Assembly: GCA_027030295.1 (NCBI GenBank)
Contig: JALVFB010000266.1
Location: forward strand, 1-8,714
Source of the DNA: Hyphomicrobiales bacterium
Lineage (GTDB): Bacteria > Pseudomonadota > Alphaproteobacteria > Rhizobiales > Aestuariivirgaceae
Length of the DNA: 8,714 bases
Direction of reading: 5' to 3'
A program made the translations under genes and the position numbers. Positions within the stretch are counted from its first letter, which is position 1, and every line of letters starts with the position of its first letter. Shown here one piece after another: positions 1 to 6,675 of this stretch. The notes beneath the pieces were generated by a model. The model was given only the letters and a program-made list of their open reading frames with translations. It was not told the origin of the DNA and did no database searches.

Positions 1-600
1 GTGCTGGGCGGGCGCCTCGGCTATGTCCTGTTCTACGCGCCCGCATATTTCCTCGCCCACCCGCTGGACGTCATCAAGGTCTGGCGGGGCGGCATGTCCT
101 TCCATGGCGGCTTTCTCGGCGTGCTGACGGCGACATGGGCCTTCGCCCGGCGGCGCGGCATCCCCTTCTGGCGGCTCATGGACATCGCCGCCGCCGCCAC
201 GCCCATCGGCCTGTTCCTGGGCCGCATCGCCAACTTCATCAACGGCGAATTGTGGGGCCGCCCGACGGACGCCCCCTGGGCCATGATCTTCCCCCACGCC
301 GGCCCGCAACCACGCCACCCCAGCCAGCTCTACGAGGCGACGCTGGAAGGCATCGTGCTGTTCGTGGTGCTGCACTGGCTGGTGCGGAAAGGCGCGCTGC
401 GCCGCCAGGGACTCGTTTCCGGCGTTTTCGCCTTCGGCTACGGGCTGGCCCGTTTCGCGGTGGAGTTCTTCCGCGAGCCGGACAGACAATTGGGCTATCT
501 GTATGGTGGCTGGCTGACCATGGGCATGCTGCTCTCCCTGCCGCTCATGCTCGTCGGCCTGTGGCTCATCGCCCGCGCCCGCACGGCGAAGATGGCATGA
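1..600 (+). CDS. lgt: Prolipoprotein diacylglyceryl transferase, 5'-truncated by window edge
   Basis: Lgt is an inner-membrane enzyme. It moves diacylglycerol from phosphatidylglycerol to the lipobox cysteine of prolipoproteins, the first step of lipoprotein maturation. Only the last 199 codons are visible, and the frame is open at base 1, so the leading GTG is an internal Val codon rather than a start. Diagnostic family segments are present: SFHGG (His at visible residue 35) and the signature [14 protein letters not shown] (residues 74-87). [10 protein letters not shown] (105-113) and [16 protein letters not shown] (146-161) follow. His35, Arg75, Asn78, Gly86 and Arg151 match E. coli His103, Arg143, Asn146, Gly154 and Arg239 with near-constant offset, so about 68 residues are missing. 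Several hydrophobic helices are visible. The TGA overlaps the next ATG as ATGA, suggesting translational coupling with the methyltransferase gene. Identification is secure. Confidence 0.96.
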   Translation: MLGGRLGYVLFYAPAYFLAHPLDVIKVWRGGMSFHGGFLGVLTATWAFARRRGIPFWRLMDIAAAATPIGLFLGRIANFINGELWGRPTDAPWAMIFPHAGPQPRHPSQLYEATLEGIVLFVVLHWLVRKGALRRQGLVSGVFAFGYGLARFAVEFFREPDRQLGYLYGGWLTMGMLLSLPLMLVGLWLIARARTAKMA

Positions 601-1703
601 CCGGAAAAGAGCAAACGCCGCTGGAGCGCCTGATCCGCCGGCGCATCCGGCGCGCGGGCGGCATCAGCGTCGCCGACTACATGCGGCTCTGCCTCACCCA
701 TCCCGAACACGGCTACTACACCACCCGCCAGCCCCTCGGCGAAAGCGGCGACTTCATCACCGCCCCGGAAGCCTCTCAGATTTTTGGCGAACTCATCGGC
801 ATCTGGACCATCGCCTGCTGGCAATCGCTGGGTCGGCCGGCGCGTCTGCACCTTCTGGAACTGGGGCCGGGGCGCGGGCTGTTGATGGCGGACCTGTTGC
901 GCGCCGCCCGCGCCGCGCCGGATTTTCTAAAGGCGTTGCGGGTGCATCTGGTGGAGGTTTCCGCGCATCTGCGCACCGAACAGCGCCGGCGTCTGGAGCC
1001 TCTCGCCGCCTCCCTGCATTGGCATGACGATCTGCCTCCGCCGGAAGCAATGAAAGGCGGCCCCGTCCTCGTCATCGCCAACGAGTTCTTCGACGCCCTG
1101 CCGGTGCATCATTTCGAACGCACGGCGGCGGGCTGGCGCGAACGACTGGTGGTGGAGGACGCAAACGGCGCGCTCGCCTTCGCCGCCACCGGCCAGCCTC
1201 TGCCGGAAGCCGCCCTGCCCCGCTGGGCGCGAAACCTGCCCGTTGGCAGCATGATCGAAATATCGCCGCAACGCGCCGGTTTCGCCCGCCGCATCGCCGC
1301 CCTGCTGCGCCGGAACGGCGGCGCCGCCCTCATCATCGACTATGGCCACGTCAGCCCCGGCCCCGGCGAAACCCTCCAGGCCCTGCACCGCCACCGCCAG
1401 GTGAGCGTTTTCCACCACCCCGGCGAGAGCGACCTCACCGCGCACGTGGACTTCGCCGCCCTGGCGGAAGCCATGGTCGGCCTGCGCATCCCGCCCGTGC
1501 TGGAACAGGGCGCCTTTCTGTTGGGCCTGGGCCTGCGCGAACGCCTGCAAATCCTGCTCGCCAACGCCGATGAAGCGCAGGCCGACCGCCTGTTGCGTGG
1601 CGCCGAGCGCATCGCCGGCATGGAGCACATGGGCGGCCTGTTCAAGGTGCTCTGCGCCCACACACCGGACATGCCGACACCGCCGCCTTTCGCCATGTCT
1701 TGA
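597..1703 (+). CDS. SAM-dependent methyltransferase, MidA/NDUFAF7 family (COG1565)
   Basis: This 368-residue protein belongs to the MidA/NDUFAF7 class I methyltransferases. The mitochondrial member dimethylates an arginine of complex I subunit NDUFS2. The bacterial role is not firmly established, so a function on NADH dehydrogenase here is only inference. Family motifs appear in order: [18 protein letters not shown] (51-68) and the SAM-binding loop LELGPGRG (87-94). These are followed by VEVS (119-122), NEFFDALPV (162-170), IIDYGH (246-251), DLTAHVDF (279-286) and GAFLLGLG (305-312). Length is normal for the family. The ATG at 597 overlaps the lgt stop (ATGA). The Shine-Dalgarno signal is weak, so coupled translation from lgt is likely. 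A longer open frame runs upstream inside lgt but carries no family sequence, so it was not used. The gene is followed 49 bases later by pgeF in the same direction. Confidence 0.93.
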   Translation: MTGKEQTPLERLIRRRIRRAGGISVADYMRLCLTHPEHGYYTTRQPLGESGDFITAPEASQIFGELIGIWTIACWQSLGRPARLHLLELGPGRGLLMADLLRAARAAPDFLKALRVHLVEVSAHLRTEQRRRLEPLAASLHWHDDLPPPEAMKGGPVLVIANEFFDALPVHHFERTAAGWRERLVVEDANGALAFAATGQPLPEAALPRWARNLPVGSMIEISPQRAGFARRIAALLRRNGGAALIIDYGHVSPGPGETLQALHRHRQVSVFHHPGESDLTAHVDFAALAEAMVGLRIPPVLEQGAFLLGLGLRERLQILLANADEAQADRLLRGAERIAGMEHMGGLFKVLCAHTPDMPTPPPFAMS

Positions 1704-1752
1704 TTGCGCCCGTTCTCGTGCGCATCATGCACCGCCAAACAGGAGGAACGCC

Positions 1753-2529
1753 ATGGCCGACCATCTCACCGCACCCCCACTGGAGGCATTACCCGGCGTC
1801 CGCCACGGCTTCTTCACCCGTCGCGGCGGCGTGTCGGAAGGCCTCTACGCCAGCCTGAACACCGGCCTCGGCTCCCGCGACGACCCGCGCGCGGTGCGCG
1901 AGAATCGCCGCCGCGCCCGCGCCGCGCTGGAGGCCGCGCACCTCGCCACCCCGCACCAGCGCCACACGGACGTCTGCGCCACCATCACCAACGTCAACGA
2001 CTGGCCTTTCGACGCCCCACCGGTGGCCGACGCCATCGCCACCACCGTGCCCGGGCTGATGGTGGCGGTGAACACCGCCGACTGCGGCCCCATCCTGTTC
2101 GCCGACGCTGGCGCACGGGTGGTCGCGGCCGCCCATGCCGGCTGGCGCGGCGCCATCGGCGGCGTGCTGGAGTCCACCATCGCGGCCATGGAATCGCTGG
2201 GCGCACGGCGGGAAAACATCGTCGCCGCCGTCGGCCCCTGCATTTCGCGCGCGGCCTATGAGGTCGGCCCGGAGTTCCGGCAGCGCTTCCTCGGGGAAGA
2301 CGCGGCAAACGCCCGCTTCTTCGACGATTCCCCCCGCGAAGGCCACGCCATGTTCGACCTGTCGGGCTACATCGCCCACCGCCTGCGCGCCGCCGGCCTG
2401 GGTCTGGTGCACGATCTCGCCCGCTGCACCCATGGCGAGGAGGCGATGTTCTTTTCCTACCGCCGCGCCTGCCAGCGCGACGAACCCGATTATGGCCGCC
2501 AGCTCTCGGGCATCGTGCTGTTGCCATGA
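1753..2529 (+). CDS. pgeF: Peptidoglycan editing factor PgeF (YfiH / DUF152, laccase-domain family)
   Basis: This 258-residue protein is of the YfiH/PgeF family, once called polyphenol oxidase or laccase domain. Family members remove wrongly incorporated amino acids from UDP-MurNAc precursors, and related proteins act as purine nucleoside phosphorylases. The family core is complete: HGFFTRRGGVSEG (18-30), QRH (69-71) and TADC (108-111). HAGWRG (128-133), GPCI (161-164) and FFSYRR (233-238) complete it. His71, Cys111 and His128 are the expected metal ligands. The residue before the first His is Arg, where Val or Leu is more usual. The start at 1753 is fixed by a strong AGGAGG at 1741-1746 with six bases of spacing. 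An upstream open frame runs back into midA and lacks such a site. The stop overlaps the next start as ATGA. The position after lgt and midA matches a common alphaproteobacterial order and an envelope role. Confidence 0.95.
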   Translation: MADHLTAPPLEALPGVRHGFFTRRGGVSEGLYASLNTGLGSRDDPRAVRENRRRARAALEAAHLATPHQRHTDVCATITNVNDWPFDAPPVADAIATTVPGLMVAVNTADCGPILFADAGARVVAAAHAGWRGAIGGVLESTIAAMESLGARRENIVAAVGPCISRAAYEVGPEFRQRFLGEDAANARFFDDSPREGHAMFDLSGYIAHRLRAAGLGLVHDLARCTHGEEAMFFSYRRACQRDEPDYGRQLSGIVLLP

Positions 2530-3191
2530 TGCGCCGCGCCTTCGCATATGCCCCATTGCTGACCTGTCTGTGGCTGGCCGCCTGCGCCGGCGGCGCGCCG
2601 TCGCTGGAGCCCGCCCCCACCCGTGTGGAACCGCCGCCGGGCGACGCGCTGGTGACCCCCGGCCCGAACGCGGAAAACGAACTGGATCCCGCCCTGTTCG
2701 CCGGCCTGCCGCCCCAGGCCCGGGCCGAATTGGGCGTGAATGACTCTGACGTAAACGATAAAAGGGATCCGATGGCCAAACCTTCCGCAAAGGGAAGGAA
2801 ATCGCCCCCCTCCGGCGACAAGGTGGTGAAGATCGCCTCCGTCGCCGTCCTTGGCGTGAAAGGCGCGCCGGGCAAGGGCAACGCCGAGCTGGCCCGCGCC
2901 CTGCGCCTGGTGCTGCGCAAGGCCGGCTGGCCGGTCTATCCGAAAAAGCGCGCGGATTCCATGACCATCACCGGCCGGGTGGAGCTGGGGCCGAAGACAC
3001 CGCGCGGCCAGCGCGTGCGCCTGAAATGGACGGTCCGCGCGCCCAACGGCAGGCTGCTGGGCACCATCAGCCAGAGCAACGTGGTGGAATCCGGCTCATT
3101 GGACGCGGGCTTCGGTCCCGCCGCCCTGCCGGTGGCGGAGGGCGCGGCGCAAGGCATCTTCAAGCTGGTGCGCCGCTTGCGCCACGGCTGA
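2526..3191 (+). CDS. Putative outer-membrane lipoprotein, function unknown
   Basis: I do not recognise the 221-residue product beyond its being a lipoprotein. The N-terminus has Arg3-Arg4, a hydrophobic stretch (5-18) and the lipobox Leu17-Ala18-Ala19-Cys20. Cys20 should be lipidated by the Lgt encoded three genes upstream. Ala at +2 rather than Asp suggests sorting to the outer membrane. Residues 21-66 are rich in Pro, Ala and Glu. Residues 72-98 are charged, rich in Lys, Asp and Ser, and probably a flexible linker. Residues 99-219 look like a folded alpha/beta domain, with strands VVKIASVAVLGV and MTITGRVEL, then RVRLKWTVRAPNGRLLGTI. A small AAGGI-like helical tail (GAAQGIFKLV) ends it. The gene begins ATGATG and overlaps the pgeF stop (ATGA), so it is translationally coupled to pgeF. 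It is the last gene of the operon, and the next gene is convergent. Coding is well supported by codon bias and coupling. Confidence 0.82.
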   Translation: MMRRAFAYAPLLTCLWLAACAGGAPSLEPAPTRVEPPPGDALVTPGPNAENELDPALFAGLPPQARAELGVNDSDVNDKRDPMAKPSAKGRKSPPSGDKVVKIASVAVLGVKGAPGKGNAELARALRLVLRKAGWPVYPKKRADSMTITGRVELGPKTPRGQRVRLKWTVRAPNGRLLGTISQSNVVESGSLDAGFGPAALPVAEGAAQGIFKLVRRLRHG

Positions 3192-3224
3192 GCGCGGGCC
3201 TGGCCACTTCGCCTGCGCCCGCTC
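3190..3224. terminator. Possible bidirectional hairpin between convergent genes
   Basis: The 31-base gap between the lipoprotein stop and the transpeptidase stop holds a bulged inverted repeat. GAGC at 3190-3193 and GGGC at 3196-3199 pair with GCCC at 3217-3220 and GCTC at 3221-3224. It overlaps both stop codons and has no T-run on either side, so it is a weak terminator candidate. Its position between convergent genes is the main argument for it. Confidence 0.25.
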
Positions 3225-3810
3225 ACTTCACGATGACCTTCGCCCCCACCTTCACCCGCTTGTAGAGGTCGATGACGTCCTCGTTGCGCAGCCGGATGCA
3301 GCCCGAGGACACCGCCCGTCCGATCGACCACGGCGCATTGGTGCCATGGATGCGATAGAGCGTGTCCTTGCCGTTCTGATAGAGATACATGGCGCGCGCG
3401 CCGAGCGGATTGTTCGGCCCGCCGGGCATCTTCTCGGGAAGCTTGCGGCCATATTTCTTCAGTTCGCGCTCGATCATCTCCTTGGGCGGGTGCCAGTCCG
3501 GCCACTTCTGCTTGCGCCCGACCTTCGCGATACCCGACCATTGAAACCCATAGCGCCCCACGCCAATGCCATAGCGCTTGGCCTTGTCATGCCCCAGCAC
3601 CAGGTAGAGATAGCGGTTGCGCGTGTCGATGATGATCGTGCCCGGCTTCTCGTCGGTCACGTAATCGACAATGCGCGGCGCATATTTCTGCGCGTCGAAC
3701 GTGAGCTTGTGCGGGCCGAAATTGTAGCGCTTCTTCACCGCCAGCGCCTCGGGCGTGGCAATGGCGGACGCCAGCATCCCTGCCGCAATCATCACAACAA
3801 GTCGCCGCAT
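3223..3810 (-). CDS. Secreted L,D-transpeptidase, YkuD/ErfK family
   Basis: This 195-residue protein carries a YkuD catalytic domain. Such enzymes use a cysteine to make 3-3 peptide cross-links in peptidoglycan, or to attach proteins or D-amino acids to it, in the periplasm. The N-terminus is a signal peptide: Arg2-Arg3, a hydrophobic core (4-19), and a likely cut after ALA at residue 24. The catalytic block HGTN...SSGCIRLRNEDVIDL supplies His155 and Cys171 (SGC). LVLGHDKAKRYGIGVGRYGFQW (70-91) and GGPNNPLGARAMYLY (130-144) are also typical of the family. The ATG at 3808-3810 is preceded by GGGGAGAGAGAAG, a reasonable Shine-Dalgarno. The gene is a single unit, convergent with the lipoprotein gene and 177 bases downstream of the HdeD-family gene. 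Which cross-link it makes cannot be told from the sequence. Confidence 0.94.
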   Translation of the reverse strand: MRRLVVMIAAGMLASAIATPEALAVKKRYNFGPHKLTFDAQKYAPRIVDYVTDEKPGTIIIDTRNRYLYLVLGHDKAKRYGIGVGRYGFQWSGIAKVGRKQKWPDWHPPKEMIERELKKYGRKLPEKMPGGPNNPLGARAMYLYQNGKDTLYRIHGTNAPWSIGRAVSSGCIRLRNEDVIDLYKRVKVGAKVIVK

Positions 3811-3860
3811 CTTCTCTCTCCCCGAAAAAACAGAAACGAATCACCTCCGGTACAGCCGGG

Positions 3861-3890
3861 AAAATACATCTCCCCGATGCGCCATCGCAA
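3861..3890 (-). promoter_or_regulatory. Possible promoter of the L,D-transpeptidase gene
   Basis: On the - strand, TTGCGA (3885-3890) and TATTTT (3861-3866) are separated by 18 bases. They sit about 50 bases upstream of the transpeptidase ATG, in a patch richer in A/T than the surroundings. A separate promoter is expected because a terminator lies just upstream, after the HdeD-family gene. The match to a sigma-70-type consensus is moderate only. Confidence 0.33.
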
Positions 3891-3902
3891 GAGCGCCCGT
3901 CC

Positions 3903-3931
3903 CCACCGCCCGCGATTATGGCGGGTGGTGG
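3903..3931. other. 11-bp hairpin without T-run
   Basis: CCACCGCCCGC (3903-3913) pairs with GCGGGTGGTGG (3921-3931), with one G-T wobble, around a 7-base loop. It lies 21 bases beyond the stronger terminator of the HdeD-family gene and 93 bases upstream of the transpeptidase start. Neither flank has a T-run. It could be a second, back-up stop or a structured element in the transpeptidase promoter region. Confidence 0.45.
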
Positions 3932-3947
3932 CGGACAGGCAACGAAC

Positions 3948-3975
3948 GAAAGGAGCGGGAATGACTTCCCGCTCC
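3948..3975 (-). terminator. Intrinsic terminator of the HdeD-family gene
   Basis: A perfect 10-bp inverted repeat, GGAGCGGGAA (3952-3961) with TTCCCGCTCC (3966-3975), closes a 4-base loop. It starts 12 bases after the stop of the HdeD-family gene. Read on the - strand, the stem is followed by TTTCGTTCGTT, a modest T-rich tail. Stem strength, tight loop and position make this the best terminator in the window. Confidence 0.78.
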
Positions 3976-3987
3976 GGGGAATCCGTC

Positions 3988-4590
3988 TCAGGCGTCGATC
4001 TTTTTCAGTTTCCAGGCCAGGCTCAGCGTCAACGCGCCATGCGCCAGCGCCCAGAAACCGATGACATAGCCCATGGCCACGATGGAAGCCGCCGGATACA
4101 TGATGATGATTGCCGGCACCAGCAGGCCGATGATAACCGAGACGATGCCGGACAGCGCCAGCATCCACTCGCCCTTGATCTCCTTGCGCAGGCGAATGGC
4201 CGCGGCCACTTCCATCACGCCCGTCGCCAGTGTCCAGATGGAGATCATCGCCCAGGTAAACGCGGTCAGCGCCACCGTCGCCACCATCGGCATCACCAGC
4301 ACCACGATGCCCGCCATCAGCCCCAGCGCGCCGCGCAGCAACATGGCCACCCAGTGTTCCTCTTTCTTGCGCGCCCTGCCTATGCCCGCGGCGATGGAAA
4401 AGATCCCGTCCACGAAGGCGAACGCGCCCCACACGATGGTCATGGCATAAACCGCCGGGATGGGCGCGAACAGGGCGATCAGCCCCACCAACACCATCAA
4501 CGCGCCATCCAGCATCAGCCACTTCCATTTACCGGCCAGCGCCCTTGCATCCACCGCGCCGGCCGCATCCGACATCACTGCTTCACTCAT
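3988..4590 (-). CDS. HdeD / DUF308 family six-helix membrane protein
   Basis: This 200-residue integral membrane protein resembles the HdeD (DUF308) family. E. coli HdeD is linked to acid resistance at high cell density, but the molecular activity is unknown. Six hydrophobic helices are seen at about 25-43, 47-70, 81-101, 104-132, 143-163 and 168-193. They form three hairpins with charged loops (GRARKKEEHW at 71-80, RLRKEIKGEW at 133-142). Such helix-pair repetition and the DG...G.......P pattern (28-43) are typical of the family. The start at 4588-4590 is chosen because GGAG lies seven bases upstream. A 27-codon upstream extension of the frame is Arg-rich, lacks a ribosome site and runs through a repeat-like hairpin. 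The gene appears monocistronic: the next upstream gene on this strand (ychF) ends at 4898 with its own terminator-like element. Substrate or trigger is unknown. Confidence 0.85.
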   Translation of the reverse strand: MSEAVMSDAAGAVDARALAGKWKWLMLDGALMVLVGLIALFAPIPAVYAMTIVWGAFAFVDGIFSIAAGIGRARKKEEHWVAMLLRGALGLMAGIVVLVMPMVATVALTAFTWAMISIWTLATGVMEVAAAIRLRKEIKGEWMLALSGIVSVIIGLLVPAIIIMYPAASIVAMGYVIGFWALAHGALTLSLAWKLKKIDA

Positions 4591-4770
4591 TTTTCTGCTC
4601 CTTTCCGCATGCCGTCGTTTCGAAATACGCGCGTCATTCCCCGGCGAAGGCAGGTGCTTCGCCGCTTGCAAGTGTGACTGTTCGTTGAAGGGAATTGACC
4701 GCCCGTATCGCTACAGATAGGAGCGGGAAGACGCGCTTCAATGCATGCGAGGAATTTTTTGAGGAGGCAC
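4591..4770. other. Intergenic region upstream of the HdeD-family gene
   Basis: The gene-free stretch between the HdeD-family start (4590) and the ychF stop (4898) is 307 bases long. Its left part (4591-4770) must hold the HdeD-family promoter, but no convincing -35/-10 pair is visible on the - strand. It contains the hairpin listed at 4635-4664. It also has a 6-base T-run at 4755-4760 (A-run on the - strand) with no stem attached. The right part holds the G-rich repeat at 4774-4867. No small gene with a ribosome binding site was found. Confidence 0.6.
4635..4664. repeat. REP-like palindrome (degenerate)
   Basis: CGGCGAAG (4642-4649) pairs perfectly with CTTCGCCG (4657-4664) around a 7-base loop. 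The left flank reads CATTCCC, so the element resembles the TCATTCCC-GCGAAGGC type palindromes scattered between genes in many proteobacteria. Only this one copy is present in the window, so its repeat status is inferred from resemblance. It falls in the 5' leader region of the HdeD-family gene. Confidence 0.4.
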
Positions 4771-4773
4771 GCA

Positions 4774-4867
4774 TCATACCAAGATGCATGAAGAACCACC
4801 CACCGCCCCGCGCCCCCACTTGCCCCCCCAAATCATGAAAAACAAGGGCCTGAGGGCGCGGGGCGGT
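4774..4867 (-). repeat. Dispersed G-rich hairpin repeat, copy A, past ychF
   Basis: Positions 4774-4816 match 7495-7537 at 38 of 43 bases, including 26 identical in a row (4791-4816 against 7512-7537). Here the shared part forms one arm of a perfect 14-bp hairpin: 4802-4815 pairs with 4854-4867 around a 38-base loop. The hairpin starts 30 bases beyond the ychF stop. On the - strand the second arm is followed by GGGTGGTTCTTCATGC. The run has some T, but not a classical T-tract. It probably helps end or protect the rplY-pth-ychF transcript. The - strand of 4799-4829 also has four G-tracts (7, 5, 4 and 3 Gs, loops 5, 3 and 4) that fit a G-quadruplex pattern. Confidence 0.72.
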
Positions 4868-4897
4868 TTCACAGGTCAACCTTTGCGCAGATTGGTA

Positions 4898-5995
4898 TCA
4901 GACATTGAAGCGGAAATGCATCACGTCGCCGTCCTGCACCACGTAATCCTTGCCTTCCTGACGCAACTTGCCGGCGTCGCGCGCCCCCGCCTCGCCGCCA
5001 CAGGCCACGTAATCCTCATAGGAGATGACTTCCGCCCGGATGAATCCGCGCTGGAAATCGGTGTGAATCACGCCCGCCGCCTCCGGCGCTTTCGCGCCAC
5101 GCTTCACCGTCCACGCGCGCGCCTCCTTCGGCCCGGCGGTGAAGAAGGTAATCAGATCGAGCAGTTCGTAACCGGCGCGGATGAGCCGGTTCAGGCCCGG
5201 CTCGGAGAGCCCGACGCTTTCCAGATATTCGCGCTGCTCTTCCTCGTCCAGCTGCGCCAGTTGTTCTTCCAGCGCCGCCGCGATCACCACCACGCCCGCG
5301 CCTTCCTCCGCCGCCCGCGCGCGCACCTTTTCCACCCATTCGTTGCCATCGGGCAGGGAGTCCTCGTCCACGTTGCACACGTAGAGCACCGGCTTGGCCG
5401 TCAGCAGTTGCAGGCGGCGAAAGCGCGGGCGCTGCTCCTCGCCGATGTCGGCCAGCCGCGCCGGCCGCCCTTCGCGCAGCTGCTCCAGCGCGGCGTTGAT
5501 GACCGCCAGGTCGGCCTTCGCCTCCTTGTCGCCGGTGGTGGCCTTCTTCTGCAGCATCGGCACGCGCTTCTCCAGGCTCTCCAGGTCGGCCAGCATCAGC
5601 TCCGTCTCGATGATCTCGGCATCGCGCAGCGGATCGACGCCGCCTTCCACGTGCGTGATGTCGGAATCCTCGAAGCAGCGCAGCACGTGCACGATGGCGT
5701 CCACCTCACGGATATTGGCCAGAAACTGGTTGCCCAGCCCCTCGCCCTTCGACGCGCCGCGCACCAGCCCGGCGATGTCCACGAAGGTGATGCGCGTCGG
5801 CACCACCTGTGCCGATTGCGCGATCGCCGCCAGCTTTTCCAGCCGCGTGTCCGGCACCGCCACCTCGCCCACGTTCGGCTCGATGGTGCAGAAGGGATAG
5901 TTCGCCGCCTGCGCCGCGGCGGTTTTCGTCAACGCGTTGAAAAGCGTCGATTTGCCCACGTTCGGCAGGCCCACGATGCCGCACTTGAACCCCAT
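4898..5995 (-). CDS. ychF: Ribosome-associated ATPase YchF / Obg-like OLA1 family
   Basis: YchF is a P-loop NTPase of the Obg-related group that prefers ATP. It binds ribosomes and is linked to translation and stress responses. The 365-residue length is normal. Motifs: Walker A GLPNVGKST (9-17), NYPFCTIEPNVG (32-43), and G3 DIAGLVRGASKGEGLGN (73-89). NVDE (208-211) replaces the guanine-reading NKxD, as expected for an ATP-preferring YchF. A coiled-coil insert spans about 128-200. The C-terminal TGS domain runs from TFFTAGPKEARAWT (283-296) to DVMHFRFNV. The start is supported by GGAGAGG a few bases upstream. Only 13 bases separate it from the pth stop, so it is the third gene of the rplY-pth-ychF operon. 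The pth-ychF pair is conserved in many bacteria. Confidence 0.97.
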   Translation of the reverse strand: MGFKCGIVGLPNVGKSTLFNALTKTAAAQAANYPFCTIEPNVGEVAVPDTRLEKLAAIAQSAQVVPTRITFVDIAGLVRGASKGEGLGNQFLANIREVDAIVHVLRCFEDSDITHVEGGVDPLRDAEIIETELMLADLESLEKRVPMLQKKATTGDKEAKADLAVINAALEQLREGRPARLADIGEEQRPRFRRLQLLTAKPVLYVCNVDEDSLPDGNEWVEKVRARAAEEGAGVVVIAAALEEQLAQLDEEEQREYLESVGLSEPGLNRLIRAGYELLDLITFFTAGPKEARAWTVKRGAKAPEAAGVIHTDFQRGFIRAEVISYEDYVACGGEAGARDAGKLRQEGKDYVVQDGDVMHFRFNV

Positions 5996-6008
5996 GATCC
6001 TCTCCCGC

Positions 6009-6590
6009 TCAATCCTTTTCGGGCGGCGGCGCGTCCATCATCACCCGGCTGCCGAAATCGGAGAACCGCCCCGCCACCAGCAGCCCGGCATGCCGGGCGA
6101 TGGCCTCCAGCAGCGGCTCCAGCCATTTCCGCTCCGCCACGCCAAAGTCGGAGAGCACATGTCCATGCACCCGCGCCTTTTCGCCGGGATGGCCGATGCC
6201 GATGCGCAGCCGGTGAAAGTCCGGCCCGATGTGGGCGATGATGCTGCGCAACCCGTTGTGTCCGGCATGCCCGCCACCGGTTTTCACGCGGATGCGCCCC
6301 GGCGCCAAATCAAGTTCGTCGTGAATGACGATGATGTCTTCCGGCGCGATCTTGTGAAAGCGCACCGCCTCGCCCACGCTGCGGCCCGATTCGTTCATGT
6401 AGGTCATGGGCTTTAGCAGCAACACCTTTTCACCGCCGATGCGCCCTTCCGCCACCTCGCCGGAAAATTTCTTTCGCCACGGGCCGAAGCCATGGGCGGC
6501 GGCGATGGCGTCCACCGCCATGAACCCGACGTTGTGCCGGTGCCGGGCATATTTGCCGCCCGGATTGCCCAGTCCGACGATGAGCCTCAT
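6009..6590 (-). CDS. pth: Peptidyl-tRNA hydrolase
   Basis: Pth cleaves the ester bond of peptidyl-tRNAs that fall off the ribosome, recycling tRNA in the cytoplasm. The 193-residue protein starts with the canonical [18 protein letters not shown]. Catalytic His20 and Asn10 are in place. PMTYMNESG (61-69) supplies Met65 and Asn66, HDELDL (90-95) supplies Asp91, and [12 protein letters not shown] (105-116) supplies His111 and Asn112. All key residues of the E. coli enzyme are kept with an offset of two. The GIGHPG (131-136) and HVLSDF (144-149) motifs are also present. The ATG at 6588-6590 has a GAGG seven bases upstream. It sits 85 bases after rplY and 13 bases before ychF in one operon, all three serving translation. 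Confidence 0.97.
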   Translation of the reverse strand: MRLIVGLGNPGGKYARHRHNVGFMAVDAIAAAHGFGPWRKKFSGEVAEGRIGGEKVLLLKPMTYMNESGRSVGEAVRFHKIAPEDIIVIHDELDLAPGRIRVKTGGGHAGHNGLRSIIAHIGPDFHRLRIGIGHPGEKARVHGHVLSDFGVAERKWLEPLLEAIARHAGLLVAGRFSDFGSRVMMDAPPPEKD

Positions 6591-6608
6591 GCATCCGCCT
6601 CAATGCAA

Positions 6609-6639
6609 CCGGCCCGGAAGGACGCACCCGCCGGGCCGG
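6609..6639 (-). other. Hairpin in the rplY-pth intergenic gap
   Basis: CCGGCCCGG (6609-6617) and CCGGGCCGG (6631-6639) form a perfect 9-bp G/C stem around a 13-base loop, 19 bases before the pth ATG. On the - strand it is followed by TTGCATTGAGG, which lacks a proper T-run. It is more likely a processing, stability or partial attenuation element that sets rplY against pth and ychF levels than a full terminator. Between it and the rplY stop lie two imperfect tandem 13-mers (6646-6658 and 6659-6671, 11 of 13 identical). Confidence 0.55.
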
Positions 6640-6675
6640 CTCGAAAATGCCGGAAGACAATGCCGGAAAGCGGGC

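Noticed and set aside
1789..2790. - strand open frame of 333 codons opposite pgeF
   Set aside because: pgeF is certain by its motifs. The antisense frame is Gly/Ala/Arg-rich and crosses into the lipoprotein gene.
3346..4677. Long + strand open frame (443 codons) opposite the transpeptidase and HdeD-family genes
   Set aside because: It is an antisense shadow of GC-rich codons, with His/Arg/Gln-rich low-complexity translation, no ribosome site and no recognisable motif.
4695..4723. Possible + strand promoter TTGACC-N17-TAGGAG, perhaps for a small RNA
   Set aside because: The -10 box is poor, nothing recognisable follows on the + strand, and no terminator with a T-run is attached.
3951..4729. 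Direct repeat AGGAGCGGGAA flanking the HdeD-family gene (3951-3961 and 4719-4729), as if a mobile insertion
   Set aside because: An 11-base match is expected several times by chance in 8.7 kb of biased sequence. The first copy is explained as a terminator arm, and no transposase is present.
4784..6241. Long + strand open frame (485 codons) opposite ychF and pth
   Set aside because: It lies wholly antisense to two certain genes and starts inside the G-rich repeat. The translation is Arg/His-rich and has no domain.
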